Shown here: positions 34,622 through 43,216 of the stretch, piece after piece | Layout: the number at the start of each line of letters is the position of its first letter | How positions within the stretch are numbered: position 1 is the first letter of the stretch | Assembly: GCA_034421095.1 (NCBI GenBank) | Contig: DAOUKR010000034.1 | Coordinates: 1-55,978 of the forward strand | Source: JAGWBG01 sp034421095 | GTDB taxonomy: Bacteria; Chloroflexota; Dehalococcoidia; Lucifugimonadales; JAGWBF01 | DNA: 55,978 bases | Reading direction: 5' to 3' | Program-made: the position numbers and the translations under genes | Notes under the pieces: generated by a model | Told to the model about the DNA's origin: nothing | Database searches by the model: none | What the model saw: only the letters and a program-made list of their open reading frames with translations

Positions 34622-34761
34622 AGGGTGCGGAGGCTCGGATATGGCATGGGGGCACTCAGGGCGGTATGGGGCCCGTTCGGGACGGCGTAGGATCGCTTCT
34701 TTCTTGTGCGCTGAGGCGTGTGGGATGATACCTGAGTTATGCAAGGGCCTGCATATGGGGC

Positions 34762-35703
34762 CTACAGGGCGGCCAGGACACGCCCGGTCGCATAGTTGAC
34801 GGGTGAGTGGTAAGGCTTGCTCAGCGGGTTCAGGAACATAACCACCGCCTTCATGTACATGGGGACCTCGTGCCTGACCCCGTAAAGAACGGCGGTCTGG
34901 CCCAGGCCCTTGTATCCGGTCAGTTCGACCAGCCCGGCGGAGATGTCCCGGAGCAGCTTTCGGAATGGAAATTTGAACTTGAACGCCCACTCAGGGGCAC
35001 GATGCTGCATGTCCGGCACCATGTGATGCCCGGGCATGAGGAATTCTCCCACCGTCTTGACGACCTCACCCTTCCTGTGGGGTGAGTGTTTGAGGACTGT
35101 CCGGGCGCCGCTCAGGTAAATGTATCGGTGGAAGTTTTCCTGCTTGGCGATGTCATTCAACATCTTGATTAGGACAGGATCGGCCTGTTCCCCGTTCTCC
35201 GAGCTAGTCATCAGGTAGGAGGCCATGGCTTCGTAGAAGCGCCAGGTGATGAGTTCCTGAAGCCACCCATAGGTTGCCGCCTGGAGAGGTGTGTAGCCTT
35301 CACCGTATATGAAACCCCTGTCCCGCACGTCGTCAATCAGGGAGTCAATCTCCGTTACGCTGTAAGCTCCCAGACGAATCAGGTACTCTCTATAGGGAGC
35401 ATGATGCATCATTTCCTCTGGAAGCCACGTCTGCTGTATAAAACGGCGTAGCCAGGGCGCGCTGCCGCGGTCGGCGGCGGCTGTGAGCATCTGCGCCGGG
35501 GCTTCAGGGTTGCTCTCTACGAAAGTAACGAACCCCAGGGCTTCCAGGAAATCATGGTCAACTGCGCCGGGTCTTATCTGGTCCCAGTCGTAGTTATCAA
35601 TGGAAACCGGTTTGCGGCCCGGAAGGTAACGGTCCAGCAGGGCTTGCATCTCTGTGTCAATCTGTTTTTCGGCGGAAGTCGGCCTCAGATCGGAATCACT
35701 CAT
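34762..35703 (-). CDS. Acyl-ACP desaturase-like diiron protein
   Basis: 313 aa, ferritin-like helical bundle. Diiron ligand motifs: LPEEMMHHAPYREYL (ExxH), QELITWRFYEAMASYL (Glu) and AKQENFHRYIYL (ExxH). This pattern is that of soluble stearoyl-ACP desaturases (FA_desaturase_2), which use ferredoxin and O2 to insert a double bond in acyl-ACP. The seven-iron ferredoxin earlier in the window is a possible donor. The second half is longer than the ligand core and rich in aromatic residues. Start ATG has only AAGGT closely upstream. Confidence 0.82.
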   Translation of the reverse strand: MSDSDLRPTSAEKQIDTEMQALLDRYLPGRKPVSIDNYDWDQIRPGAVDHDFLEALGFVTFVESNPEAPAQMLTAAADRGSAPWLRRFIQQTWLPEEMMHHAPYREYLIRLGAYSVTEIDSLIDDVRDRGFIYGEGYTPLQAATYGWLQELITWRFYEAMASYLMTSSENGEQADPVLIKMLNDIAKQENFHRYIYLSGARTVLKHSPHRKGEVVKTVGEFLMPGHHMVPDMQHRAPEWAFKFKFPFRKLLRDISAGLVELTGYKGLGQTAVLYGVRHEVPMYMKAVVMFLNPLSKPYHSPVNYATGRVLAAL

Positions 35704-35821
35704 TACCTTGATCGTTGTTGTTCATGTTGGTTGTCGTCAGTACCACTTAAGATAAAGGGCTATGTTCTTGCAACGGTTACATAATACAGAATTATCGAAT
35801 TGGGTGTCTACAATATTGAAG

Positions 35822-36556
35822 CTATTCTTCAAGCAACCTGTCCAGCAAATTGCTGACCGAAGTAAGACTCTGGTAAATGCGCTGCACTTCATGGCCGCTC
35901 AAGATTGTCGTAGAGTCTCCAATCTCGTGGAAAGACCCCGTCAGGTGTGGCCTCAAGGAGTCCTCCGCTTTTCTCGTATCCTGCGCGTTGGCGATGACCA
36001 GAAAAGGCTTGGAACGCTGGGTATCGTAGGCGTGTTTCAAGTTGGCTAGACCGTTCTCCAGGCTGCCCTTGTTCTGCACCTCAAACACGTGGCTTATGCG
36101 TGGCGAAAGGGGCCTGTCCTTCCACACCACGTCATAGCGCCTGGGGCCTTCCCTGTACTCCTCCTGGGAGTATTTGCCCAACATCTCGCCTATCTTCATC
36201 AGCCTGTGCCGAATCTCGTTGTGGGAGAAGTTGGGTTTCCCACGTTTGGAGAAGAGGAAAAGCTGGACGGGCATGTCCTCCGTCCGGGCTCGTTCCTTCC
36301 CGGCATCTGTGAGCTTCCAGATACGGGCGTTTCGATGTATCTCTCCACGGTGAGCCAATCGGCTCGCCGCCTCCTGGACCCTTATACCCCATCTGCTGCG
36401 GTTGGTACTTGTCCGGGAATTCAGGTCCTCGGGTGTGAGGGACGGAAAGTAGGACACAAGGGTACTATAGAGAGACTTGGGTCTGGACTCTCCACCAACC
36501 GCCTTCAACTCAAGGAGTATAGGCACCTCCAGCCTGGCAGCTTCCGGGAAAGGCAT
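35822..36556 (-). CDS. Mrr_N-like winged-helix protein with nuclease-like C-terminus
   Basis: 244 aa. Residues 1-90 match the Mrr N-terminal winged helix (PILLELKAVGGESRPKSLYS, WGIRVQEAASRLAHRGEI, RIWKLTDAGKERA). The C-terminal half has YDVVWKD and then HVFEVQNKGSLENGLANL, an Asp...Glu-x-Gln arrangement like the PD-(D/E)xK core with Gln and Lys nearby. Probably a DNA-binding protein of a restriction-type system. Its start lies 8 nt after the stop of the 55-aa gene, so the two form a pair. Substrate specificity unknown. Confidence 0.68.
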   Translation of the reverse strand: MPFPEAARLEVPILLELKAVGGESRPKSLYSTLVSYFPSLTPEDLNSRTSTNRSRWGIRVQEAASRLAHRGEIHRNARIWKLTDAGKERARTEDMPVQLFLFSKRGKPNFSHNEIRHRLMKIGEMLGKYSQEEYREGPRRYDVVWKDRPLSPRISHVFEVQNKGSLENGLANLKHAYDTQRSKPFLVIANAQDTRKAEDSLRPHLTGSFHEIGDSTTILSGHEVQRIYQSLTSVSNLLDRLLEE

Positions 36557-36564
36557 GACACTTC

Positions 36565-36732
36565 CTAGTCACCCTCTTTCTCAATCCGTATCCTTTTCCC
36601 GTCGACAACTATCCTTATGTCCATGCCGGTCTGGTTGGATACGGGAAAAGCCATAGCGGGGAGAATGGGTGCAGGGCTGAGTTTCACGGACCCGGTTTCG
36701 TCAGCCTTGACCACTATCGTTGACCTTGCCAT
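36565..36732 (-). CDS. Small unknown protein paired with the Mrr_N-like gene
   Basis: 55 aa. Starts MARSTIVVKADETGSVKLSP, with beta-strand character at both ends and a basic strand IRIVVDGKRIRIEK near the C-terminus. AAGGTAGG precedes the ATG. The gene ends 8 nt before the next start and so is translationally close to it. Its size and position resemble antitoxin- or partner-type genes, but no family is recognised. Confidence 0.5.
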   Translation of the reverse strand: MARSTIVVKADETGSVKLSPAPILPAMAFPVSNQTGMDIRIVVDGKRIRIEKEGD

Positions 36733-36927
36733 ATAGCACCTACCTTTCAGACTTGGGCCTCAGGATCGAATCGTACGGGAAACGTAGGCCCAACCAGCGT
36801 ATAATATACCACATACTGTAGCATATCACTATACAAGCCCGGAAATTGCTTGCGGTGCAGCAAGACATAATACCAAAGTGTGTATATACTGCTCTATGGA
36901 GAAAGTCAGGCTGAGGAGGACTGAGAG

Positions 36928-37893
36928 ATGAAGGCTATCAGGATACATGAAACAGGCGGGCCGGAAGTCCTGAAATACGAGGACTGCCCGGACCCAACCC
37001 CGGGGCCAGGTGAGGCGGTTGTTGATGTTCAGGCCATAGGTGTCAACTTCACCGACGTCAACACCCGCTCAGGCGTCAACCCGCCGGCAACATTCCCCAT
37101 GACGCCAGGCAGGGAAGCAGCCGGTGTGGTCTCTGCTGTGGGAGAGGGGGTGACTGATGTAAAAGTGGGTGACCGGGTCTTTTACTGCGGAGTGACAGGC
37201 TCCTATGCCGAGAAGGTAGCCGTACCTGCCGACGTCCTGATAAATATGCCCCAGGGGCTGGATGCCCGCATGGGTGCTGCAGTGCTGCTTCAGGGAATGA
37301 CGGCCCATTACCTGGCCTACAGCACCTATCCCCTGGAGCGGGGAGATTCATGCCTGGTCCATGCGGCAGCCGGCGGGACCGGACTCCTGCTGACTCAGAT
37401 GGCCAAACGTGCGGGAGCCTACGTCTTCGCCACCGTGTCCACCGATGAGAAGGCAGCCCTGGCCAGAGAGGCGGGGGCCGATAGGATCATCATATATACC
37501 CGCGAGGACTTCGAGGAGGAGATTAGAAAGGCCACCGACGGCCGTGGCGTCAACGCAGTCTACGACGCTGTGGGCAAGACCACCTTCGATAAAAGCCTGA
37601 AGTGCCTGGCCCGTCTCGGCTGCCTGGCACTGTACGGCCAGGCCAGCGGGCCCGTCCCTCCAGTACCCACGTCAAGTTTGCCGGGCTCGGCCTTCCTGAC
37701 TCGTCCAACCCTCGGAGACTACACTGCCACCAGGGAGGAACTGGTGAAGAGGGCCGGAGACGTACTGGGCTGGGCGGCGTCCGGTGATCTAAAGGTACGC
37801 ATCGGCGGGACCTTCCCATTGTCCGACGCATCCGAGGCCCACCGGCAGTTGCAGGGACGCCACTCCACCGGCAAGCTCCTCCTTATTCCGTGA
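36928..37893 (+). CDS. NADPH:quinone oxidoreductase (zinc-independent MDR family)
   Basis: 321 aa. Medium-chain dehydrogenase fold lacking zinc ligands: GVNFTDVNTRSG near the N-terminus, nucleotide-binding VHAAAGGTGLLLTQMAKRAG and AREAGADRIIIY, ending in a HRQLQGRHSTGKLLL tail like E. coli QorA. Reduces quinones or enones using NADPH. Start ATG with GAGGAGGACTGAGAG; monocistronic with a weak hairpin behind. Confidence 0.93.
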   Translation: MKAIRIHETGGPEVLKYEDCPDPTPGPGEAVVDVQAIGVNFTDVNTRSGVNPPATFPMTPGREAAGVVSAVGEGVTDVKVGDRVFYCGVTGSYAEKVAVPADVLINMPQGLDARMGAAVLLQGMTAHYLAYSTYPLERGDSCLVHAAAGGTGLLLTQMAKRAGAYVFATVSTDEKAALAREAGADRIIIYTREDFEEEIRKATDGRGVNAVYDAVGKTTFDKSLKCLARLGCLALYGQASGPVPPVPTSSLPGSAFLTRPTLGDYTATREELVKRAGDVLGWAASGDLKVRIGGTFPLSDASEAHRQLQGRHSTGKLLLIP

Positions 37894-37922
37894 AATGTAG
37901 CAGATGGTGCAGCCGGACATAT

Positions 37923-37948
37923 AGGCTTGGTGAGAGCTAGCCTTTTAT
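37923..37948 (+). terminator. Weak candidate terminator after the quinone oxidoreductase gene
   Basis: AGGCT (37923-37927) and AGCCT (37939-37943) form a 5-bp stem with an 11-nt loop, followed by TTTAT. Stem is short. Confidence 0.25.
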
Positions 37949-38014
37949 ACAACAACGTTTTCATTCGCCTGGACTGTCAGGGGTAGTTCTTCTACAATGT
38001 AACTATGACTTGGT

Positions 38015-38317
38015 TCACTGTTGGAGTATAAGGTCGTCAATCCGAATTGCCTTGGGATCAGGGCCCGTGAATCCTGAACCATCCGGCATCACATAACGAT
38101 GGGCACGGCAAATAAACCAATCATTTATCGCGAGATGGATGTCCACCATCTGGCTTCGAGTTCCGCTGGGTAGCGTACCTTTCTTGCCAAAACGTCTTGG
38201 CGGCTTGCTTGCGGTTTTGCCTGGCCTAAGGTATGCTTCTCTAGAGGCAAGTTTCCTGCGGAGGTCCAGAACTCTGTAGAGTTCCCATCGCTCTTCATCT
38301 GTCGCTTTGATTCTCAT
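38015..38317 (-). CDS. Small basic unknown protein
   Basis: 100 aa, not recognised. Basic N-terminal half (TDEERWELYRVLDLRRKL) and a C-terminal MVDIHLAINDWFICRAHRY segment. Diverges from the 38343 gene with only 25 bp between starts. No good ribosome site in front of ATG 38317, so coding status rests on amino-acid composition. Possible accessory pair with the next gene. Confidence 0.5.
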   Translation of the reverse strand: MRIKATDEERWELYRVLDLRRKLASREAYLRPGKTASKPPRRFGKKGTLPSGTRSQMVDIHLAINDWFICRAHRYVMPDGSGFTGPDPKAIRIDDLILQQ

Positions 38318-38342
38318 TAGTAGGTTGCTCTTGGAGGTAATC

Positions 38343-38708
38343 GTGAAGAAGGATGAGTTGGCGAATATTCTCTTCTCTTATGTCCGTGGTCAAATAGGGC
38401 TGGAGGCTATTCACGATTGGTTGGCGGCTAATGTCTGGCATCTATCAGGTGAGGCCCAGGAGTTGGCGGATGAAATTGGTGCCGCACTTGCCTACATAGA
38501 CGATGGATATTCAGATGAATTTCACTTTCAGCTACTAGGGCTGGAAATACTAGAAGATTTGTCGATGATTGACCGTACTGACCACACTTATTATGGCAAT
38601 CCTTCATTAGTGGTTACGGATGCTATGAACACCAATGTAATGCACAAGGTCGAACATCCATCTTTCTCCGTGTTGTCTCTTGAAACTATACCTGCTGGAG
38701 CCTCGTAG
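38343..38708 (+). CDS. Small acidic unknown protein
   Basis: 121 aa from GTG 38343, chosen for GGAGG 7 nt upstream; the in-frame ATG 38307 would add twelve residues. Acidic and helical (LANILFSYVRGQIGLEAIHDWLAA, LADEIGAALAYIDDG). The size and charge recall small immunity-type proteins, but no family is recognised. Lower GC than the flanks. Confidence 0.55.
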   Translation: MKKDELANILFSYVRGQIGLEAIHDWLAANVWHLSGEAQELADEIGAALAYIDDGYSDEFHFQLLGLEILEDLSMIDRTDHTYYGNPSLVVTDAMNTNVMHKVEHPSFSVLSLETIPAGAS

Positions 38709-38746
38709 CTTGAATGAATTCAAGATGCGTAGAATTCTCATTCCGA

Positions 38747-39208
38747 CTATTCAGGCCGAGCCGATGCTGGGCCAGATATGCGTGAATACCTCACGTCGAA
38801 GGGCATCTTCGTGGTGAGCCGACCATCAATATATACACTGAACCAATAGACACCAGGCTCATCAAACCTCATCTGTATATTCATGATCAGGTTTTGGCCT
38901 CGCTCACTTCCCTCCATCTGAGCCGTCATAGCTATACGGGGTTTTCTGAGCCCCGAGGGCATCTCCGGCTCAATCTCCACCTGCACACCGCCACGCGCCC
39001 TCCCGGACTTGAGGGTTATTACTGCTGTCATCTGGTAGTCGAACGGGGGCATAGCCTCCGGTGCGTCTGGGCCGGAGGCAGTCCGGTTTATACGGTCAAC
39101 GACCCGAATCACCGATATGACACCATCTCGTTCCTGCAGGACCTTTTCGCAGAACACGGCCATTTGCAGGTAAGGCCCTTGGTCAAACATATAAGTTTGT
39201 TCTTCCAA
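38747..39208 (-). CDS. DUF6941-like unknown protein
   Basis: 153 aa. Reads MFDQGPYLQMAVFCEKVLQE, then an all-beta body with FRDEPGVYWFSVYIDG-like ending (FDEPGVYWFSVYIDG). That layout recalls the DUF6941 family, of unknown function; the match is from memory. TTG start with GAGGAGG upstream. Last gene of the operon containing the selenoprotein, 40 bp after its stop. Confidence 0.55.
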   Translation of the reverse strand: MEEQTYMFDQGPYLQMAVFCEKVLQERDGVISVIRVVDRINRTASGPDAPEAMPPFDYQMTAVITLKSGRARGGVQVEIEPEMPSGLRKPRIAMTAQMEGSERGQNLIMNIQMRFDEPGVYWFSVYIDGRLTTKMPFDVRYSRISGPASARPE

Positions 39209-39248
39209 CCTTTACCTCCTCGATTATCCCGGCAGGGGACACCAGTGC

Positions 39249-40067
39249 CTATGTAGAGGCGGGCTCGGTGCGGGCGTATGGCTTCAGGTAGCCGATGCGG
39301 TACTCCCCGTCTTCCCAGCTATTGCCATTCTCGTCCCACACGTAGGGTAAAGGGACAATCTCGCCCGGTGTGGTTATGGTCTCCAGGGCGCGAAAGGTGT
39401 CGAGCACGATGCCGCGCTGTAGCTCCGGCTCATGGGGCTTTCCTGCCTGGTGTCCCAAGGGGAAATTCACGAAGACGGATCTGGGCGGCTTCACCGCTTG
39501 AGTGATGTCCAGGGCAGAGGTCATGGAGATGGTTGGGATACCTGCTGCCTCCACAGCCCGGGCGATCAGTCCCACGGACTGATGGCACACTGGTCAGGCA
39601 GGCACCAGGTAGAACACGTCAATGCTGTCGTCCTTGAGCATCTGGACGAAACGGGGTGCCACTTCCTCCTGTACCCTGCGGGTGGAGTAGATGCCGCCCA
39701 TGAAACTATAGGCGGGGTCGGCAAGCTGCCCGATAGTCCCTTCCGCCTCCAGCTCGCGCATCGGATCGATGGGGAAGACGCAGTTAGGGTCTTTAACGGC
39801 GTTCTCGGTACGATAGCCGAAGTGGGAGATTCGCAGGTCCTCTACGGCCACCCCTTTGGGAATCTCCCGGTGTGACGTGTCATCCCTGGTGTGGAAGGGT
39901 TCCTGGTCCTTGTGGTGCACTCCACCCGAGGTGATGAGGGCCACCTTGCATTGATTCAGGGGCTTGGCAAGGGGTGTCCAGGGCACGGACTCGTTTACCA
40001 CCCACCGGTACGGGGTATGGTCGGGGTACATCTCACGGGTACGGGGAATATATGCGATTGGCGACAT
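39249..40067 (-). CDS. GrdB-like selenoprotein (in-frame UGA, Sec158)
   Basis: 272 aa read through one in-frame TGA (39596-39594). The peptide around it is YLVPA-Sec-PVCHQSVG, so Sec158 and Cys161 form a U-x-x-C redox pair, like the selenoprotein B subunits of glycine/sarcosine/betaine reductases and their short uncharacterised relatives. The reading frame stays open on both sides and both halves belong to one family (SPIAYIPRTREMY, LITSGGVHHKDQEPFH before; AAGIPTISMTSALDI, FVNFPLGHQAGKPH after), so a nonsense-broken gene is less likely. A perfect hairpin follows the TGA by 10 nt. I start at ATG 40067 with AGGAG 8 nt upstream; TTG 40109 would add 14 residues. No GrdA/GrdC genes nearby. Substrate unknown. 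Confidence 0.85.
39565..39583 (-). promoter_or_regulatory. Bacterial SECIS-like hairpin
   Basis: Read on the minus strand: stem ATCAGTCC, loop GTG, stem GGACTGAT, 8 perfect pairs. The first loop base is G and lies 18 nt after the UGA, inside the 16-37 nt window of known bacterial SECIS elements. It would be bound by SelB to recode UGA. Confidence 0.7.
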
Positions 40068-40134
40068 GGTTTCCGCTCCTATCATCCTGGCGTATTGGAC
40101 ACCCTCCAAAGGAATCTATAGCTACATTATACAG

Positions 40135-41616
40135 CTAGTCGGGTTGACTCCCACCAGGGTGAGGCCCCCCAACTTGCTGGACGGGTATTTGTGCCGGTCT
40201 GCCACCCTTGGCAATAGATATTACCACACCCAGCAGCGTCAAGCTCGCCATGGCCAAGCAGACTATACGAAAGCCCGTGGTGAACGCTCCGGGTGCGTCG
40301 GAGACCGCGTCCAGGCTGGCAGCATAGCCCATGGACGCCATAGTGGCGGTGACGATGGCAGTGGCCACGGCTATGCCCATGACTTGGGCCGAGTTTCGCA
40401 TCAGGTTGAGGAGGGCCGTGACGACCCCATACCTGTGGCGTTCCACCGTGCTGAGGATTGAACTGCTGTTGGGTGAGTTGAAGAAGCCCAGGCCGCAGCT
40501 TTGTAGCAGCATCCCCGCCAGAACCAGGTCCAGGGAGGAGGTTTCCGTGACCCTAACAAGGAGGAACATTCCGGCGGCGGATATTAGCAGACCCCCTACG
40601 TTGAGTATTCTCCACCCATAGCGGTCCGAAAGCCGGCCGGCCAGTGGCCCTATCACAATCATGGCGATGGCGTTGGGGGCTAGAATCAGCCCAATCTTGC
40701 CGGGACTGTAGTCGAGCACGGTCTGAAGGTAGAAGGGGATTAGGTAGCGAATGGCGGAAAGCCCTAGAAAAGATATGAATCCGGCCGAGATTCCCATAGA
40801 GAATAGCCGGCGTTTGAATAGCCTCAGGTCCAACATGGGTGCGGGTGTTCTAAGCTCCCACCATACGAAAGCCCCCAGGAAGACCAGAAAGGCTGCCCCG
40901 CCCGCTATGATGATGGGCGCTCCCCACCCTATACGAGGGCCGTTGGTGGCAGCCAGGAGCAGGGTTATCAACGCCGTTGCGGATAAGGTCGCCCCCGGCC
41001 AATCGAACCTGCCCCTCCTCTGGTCTTCCCCCAAGATCCTGCGGTTGTCCAGGATAACCAGGGAAGCGGCAACGGCCAGGACGCCCAGAGGGATGTTGAA
41101 GAAGAAGACCGAGCGCCAGTCCCAGACGCTGACCAGAAGGCCGCCTATGGCAGGCCCGGATATGGCCCCCAACCCTACCACACTCATATATGATCCCAGG
41201 GCCTTCCCGCGCTCGTTGCTGGAGAAGGCCGAGACCATCATAGCCATCCCGGTGCCCTCGGCCATGGCAGCGCCACAGCCCATGAGGACTCTGGACAGAA
41301 TCAGGACCATTATATCCGTTGAGAGCGCGGACAATGCGGAGCCGATGACGAAGAGTACAAGTCCGGTGATATAGACCTGCTTGCGGCCAATTATGTCGGA
41401 CAGCCGGCCCATTGGCAGGAGCAGGGCACAGATGGTGAGGTTGTACCCCACCATTATCCACTGCACGGTGGGGAAGTCGGCGTTGAAGTGGTCTGCGATT
41501 GTGGGCAACGCCACGGCGACAGTGCCGTAGTCCACCACAGAGGTGAACAGGCCGATGCCCACGGCCGCAAAGGCCCACCACTTGTAGCCACTGCTTTGTA
41601 ATAGGGCTGCTCTCAA
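40135..41616 (-). CDS. DHA2-family MFS exporter (copy 1)
   Basis: 493 aa, about 14 transmembrane helices as in EmrB/QacA drug exporters. Family motif GRLSDIIGRKQVYITG (motif A) and the first-helix DYGTVAVALPTIADHF motif (D1) are clear. TTG start preceded by GAGAGCACG, the same start context as copy 2. Proton-driven export of a small organic compound is expected. Stop lies 67 bp before the selenoprotein start, on the same strand. Confidence 0.9.
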   Translation of the reverse strand: MRAALLQSSGYKWWAFAAVGIGLFTSVVDYGTVAVALPTIADHFNADFPTVQWIMVGYNLTICALLLPMGRLSDIIGRKQVYITGLVLFVIGSALSALSTDIMVLILSRVLMGCGAAMAEGTGMAMMVSAFSSNERGKALGSYMSVVGLGAISGPAIGGLLVSVWDWRSVFFFNIPLGVLAVAASLVILDNRRILGEDQRRGRFDWPGATLSATALITLLLAATNGPRIGWGAPIIIAGGAAFLVFLGAFVWWELRTPAPMLDLRLFKRRLFSMGISAGFISFLGLSAIRYLIPFYLQTVLDYSPGKIGLILAPNAIAMIVIGPLAGRLSDRYGWRILNVGGLLISAAGMFLLVRVTETSSLDLVLAGMLLQSCGLGFFNSPNSSSILSTVERHRYGVVTALLNLMRNSAQVMGIAVATAIVTATMASMGYAASLDAVSDAPGAFTTGFRIVCLAMASLTLLGVVISIAKGGRPAQIPVQQVGGPHPGGSQPD

Positions 41617-41631
41617 CGTGCTCTCTGTTAT

Positions 41632-43119
41632 CTAGTCCGGTTGACTTGTCTCTGCCAGTGGCTCCTCAACCTGAGAAGCTATCTCCTCGGTGAGCCTTGT
41701 GCCTTTGAGGGCGGATAGCACTATACCCACTAGCATCAAGGTCCCCATTACCAGAAGGGCTGTACGCAGTCCCGAGGTGAATGCATCGGGCGCTTGGGAG
41801 ACTGCATCTAGGCTGGGAGGGTATCCCTGAGAAGCCATTATGGCTGTCACGATGGCCGTGGCTACGGCTATGCTTATAATCTGGGCCGAGTTGCGCACCA
41901 GATTCAGGAATGACGAGACGACCCCGTACCTCTCCCGTTCCACCGCGCTGATGATGGAGTTCATGTTAGCCGAATGGAACATCCCCATCCCGGCGCTCTG
42001 AAGAATCAATGCAGGCATAACGTGCACCAGAGATGAATTCTCCGTGAGTCGCGAGAGGATGAAAAGACCTGCGGCGCCTGATGCCATTCCCAACACGGTG
42101 AACCTTCTCCACCCGTAACGGTCGGAAAGCCATCCGCCAACCGGCCCCATGATTGCCATGCACAGAGCGGCAGGGACCATGACTAACCCGGCGTCCTTCG
42201 GGCTGTAGTCCAGCACCTTTTGCAGATAAAAGGGCATCATGAACATAGATGCCGAGCTGCCCAGGAAGCTGAAAAACCCGGCTGACACACCGAATGAGAA
42301 GAGCTTGCGCTTGAAAAGTCTCAAGTCCAGCATGGGTGACGGAGTCCGAAGCTCCCACCAGATGAAGGCTGCCAGAAAGGCAACAAAGCCCAACATCGCT
42401 GCCAGGATGGACGGAGACACCCAGCCGGCCCTGTGGGCGTTGGTCATCGCCATCAGTAAAGTAATAAGTGCCCCGGTTGACAATGACGCTCCCAGCCAGT
42501 CGAATCCGGTCCGTTGGCCGTCTTGAGGAGCTGTTGCCGAGCGAATTTCATTCAGGACAACAAGACACGCGGCTACTCCCAGTACCCCCAGGGGGATGTG
42601 AATGAAGAATACCCACTCCCAGCCCAGTGCGCTCACCAGAATCCCGCCCAGCGCGGGCCCGGCAATTGCCCCGATGCCGACCACGGTCATTATGAATCCC
42701 ATGACCTTGCCTCGTTCAGTGGGCGGAAAGGCGGAAATCATAATGGCCATGCCGGAGCCTTGGGTCATGGCACCGCCACATCCCTGAAGGGCCTTGAACA
42801 GTATCAGGGTTATTATGCTCGTTGATGTACCTGCTAGAGCAGCACCAACTATGAAGATAACCGACCCGATGACATAGACCCTCTTACGTCCAATCTGATC
42901 GGACAGCCTGCCCATAGGCAGAAGCAGGGCACTGATGGTAAGGACGTAGCCTACCACCACCCATTGCACGGTGGGGATGTCGGTGTCGAAGTGCTCGGCA
43001 ATGGTTGGCAGGGCGACAACGACGCCTCCGTGGTCCATCACCGAAGAGAAGAGGCCGATGGATATAGCCAGGAAGACCCACCACTTGTAGTTGCTACTCT
43101 GCAATAAGGCTGATCTCAA
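41632..43119 (-). CDS. DHA2-family MFS exporter (copy 2)
   Basis: 495 aa, paralogue of the two flanking genes, about 14 predicted helices with GRLSDQIGRKRVYVIG and DHGGVVVALPTIAEHF. It starts TTGAGA after AGAGAGCACG, almost base-for-base identical to copy 1, as expected from tandem duplication. Ends 15 bp before copy 1. Carries more charged residues in the middle loop (TAPQDGQR) than copy 1. Confidence 0.9.
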   Translation of the reverse strand: MRSALLQSSNYKWWVFLAISIGLFSSVMDHGGVVVALPTIAEHFDTDIPTVQWVVVGYVLTISALLLPMGRLSDQIGRKRVYVIGSVIFIVGAALAGTSTSIITLILFKALQGCGGAMTQGSGMAIMISAFPPTERGKVMGFIMTVVGIGAIAGPALGGILVSALGWEWVFFIHIPLGVLGVAACLVVLNEIRSATAPQDGQRTGFDWLGASLSTGALITLLMAMTNAHRAGWVSPSILAAMLGFVAFLAAFIWWELRTPSPMLDLRLFKRKLFSFGVSAGFFSFLGSSASMFMMPFYLQKVLDYSPKDAGLVMVPAALCMAIMGPVGGWLSDRYGWRRFTVLGMASGAAGLFILSRLTENSSLVHVMPALILQSAGMGMFHSANMNSIISAVERERYGVVSSFLNLVRNSAQIISIAVATAIVTAIMASQGYPPSLDAVSQAPDAFTSGLRTALLVMGTLMLVGIVLSALKGTRLTEEIASQVEEPLAETSQPD

Positions 43120-43168
43120 CGTGCTCTCTAATCTTGCTCTCTAGTAAGGAGCTTTGGCGTCACCATCA

Positions 43169-43203
43169 TCCCAACCTTCTCCCATCAGGGGAGAAGGTTG
43201 GGA
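43169..43203. repeat. Hairpin repeat between MFS copies 3 and 2
   Basis: Perfect 15-bp inverted repeat: left arm 43169-43183, loop ATCAG, right arm 43189-43203, made of CCCAACCTTCTCCC and its complement. Same family as 18934-19009. Without a T tract it may act as an mRNA processing or attenuation hairpin. Confidence 0.65.
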
Positions 43204-43216
43204 CGCCTTCTAATAT

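Noticed and set aside
39249..39590. Reading this as a separate 113-aa gene starting at 39590
   Set aside because: It begins with GTG in the middle of a conserved motif, directly after TGA and in frame with the upstream ORF; selenocysteine readthrough explains both halves.
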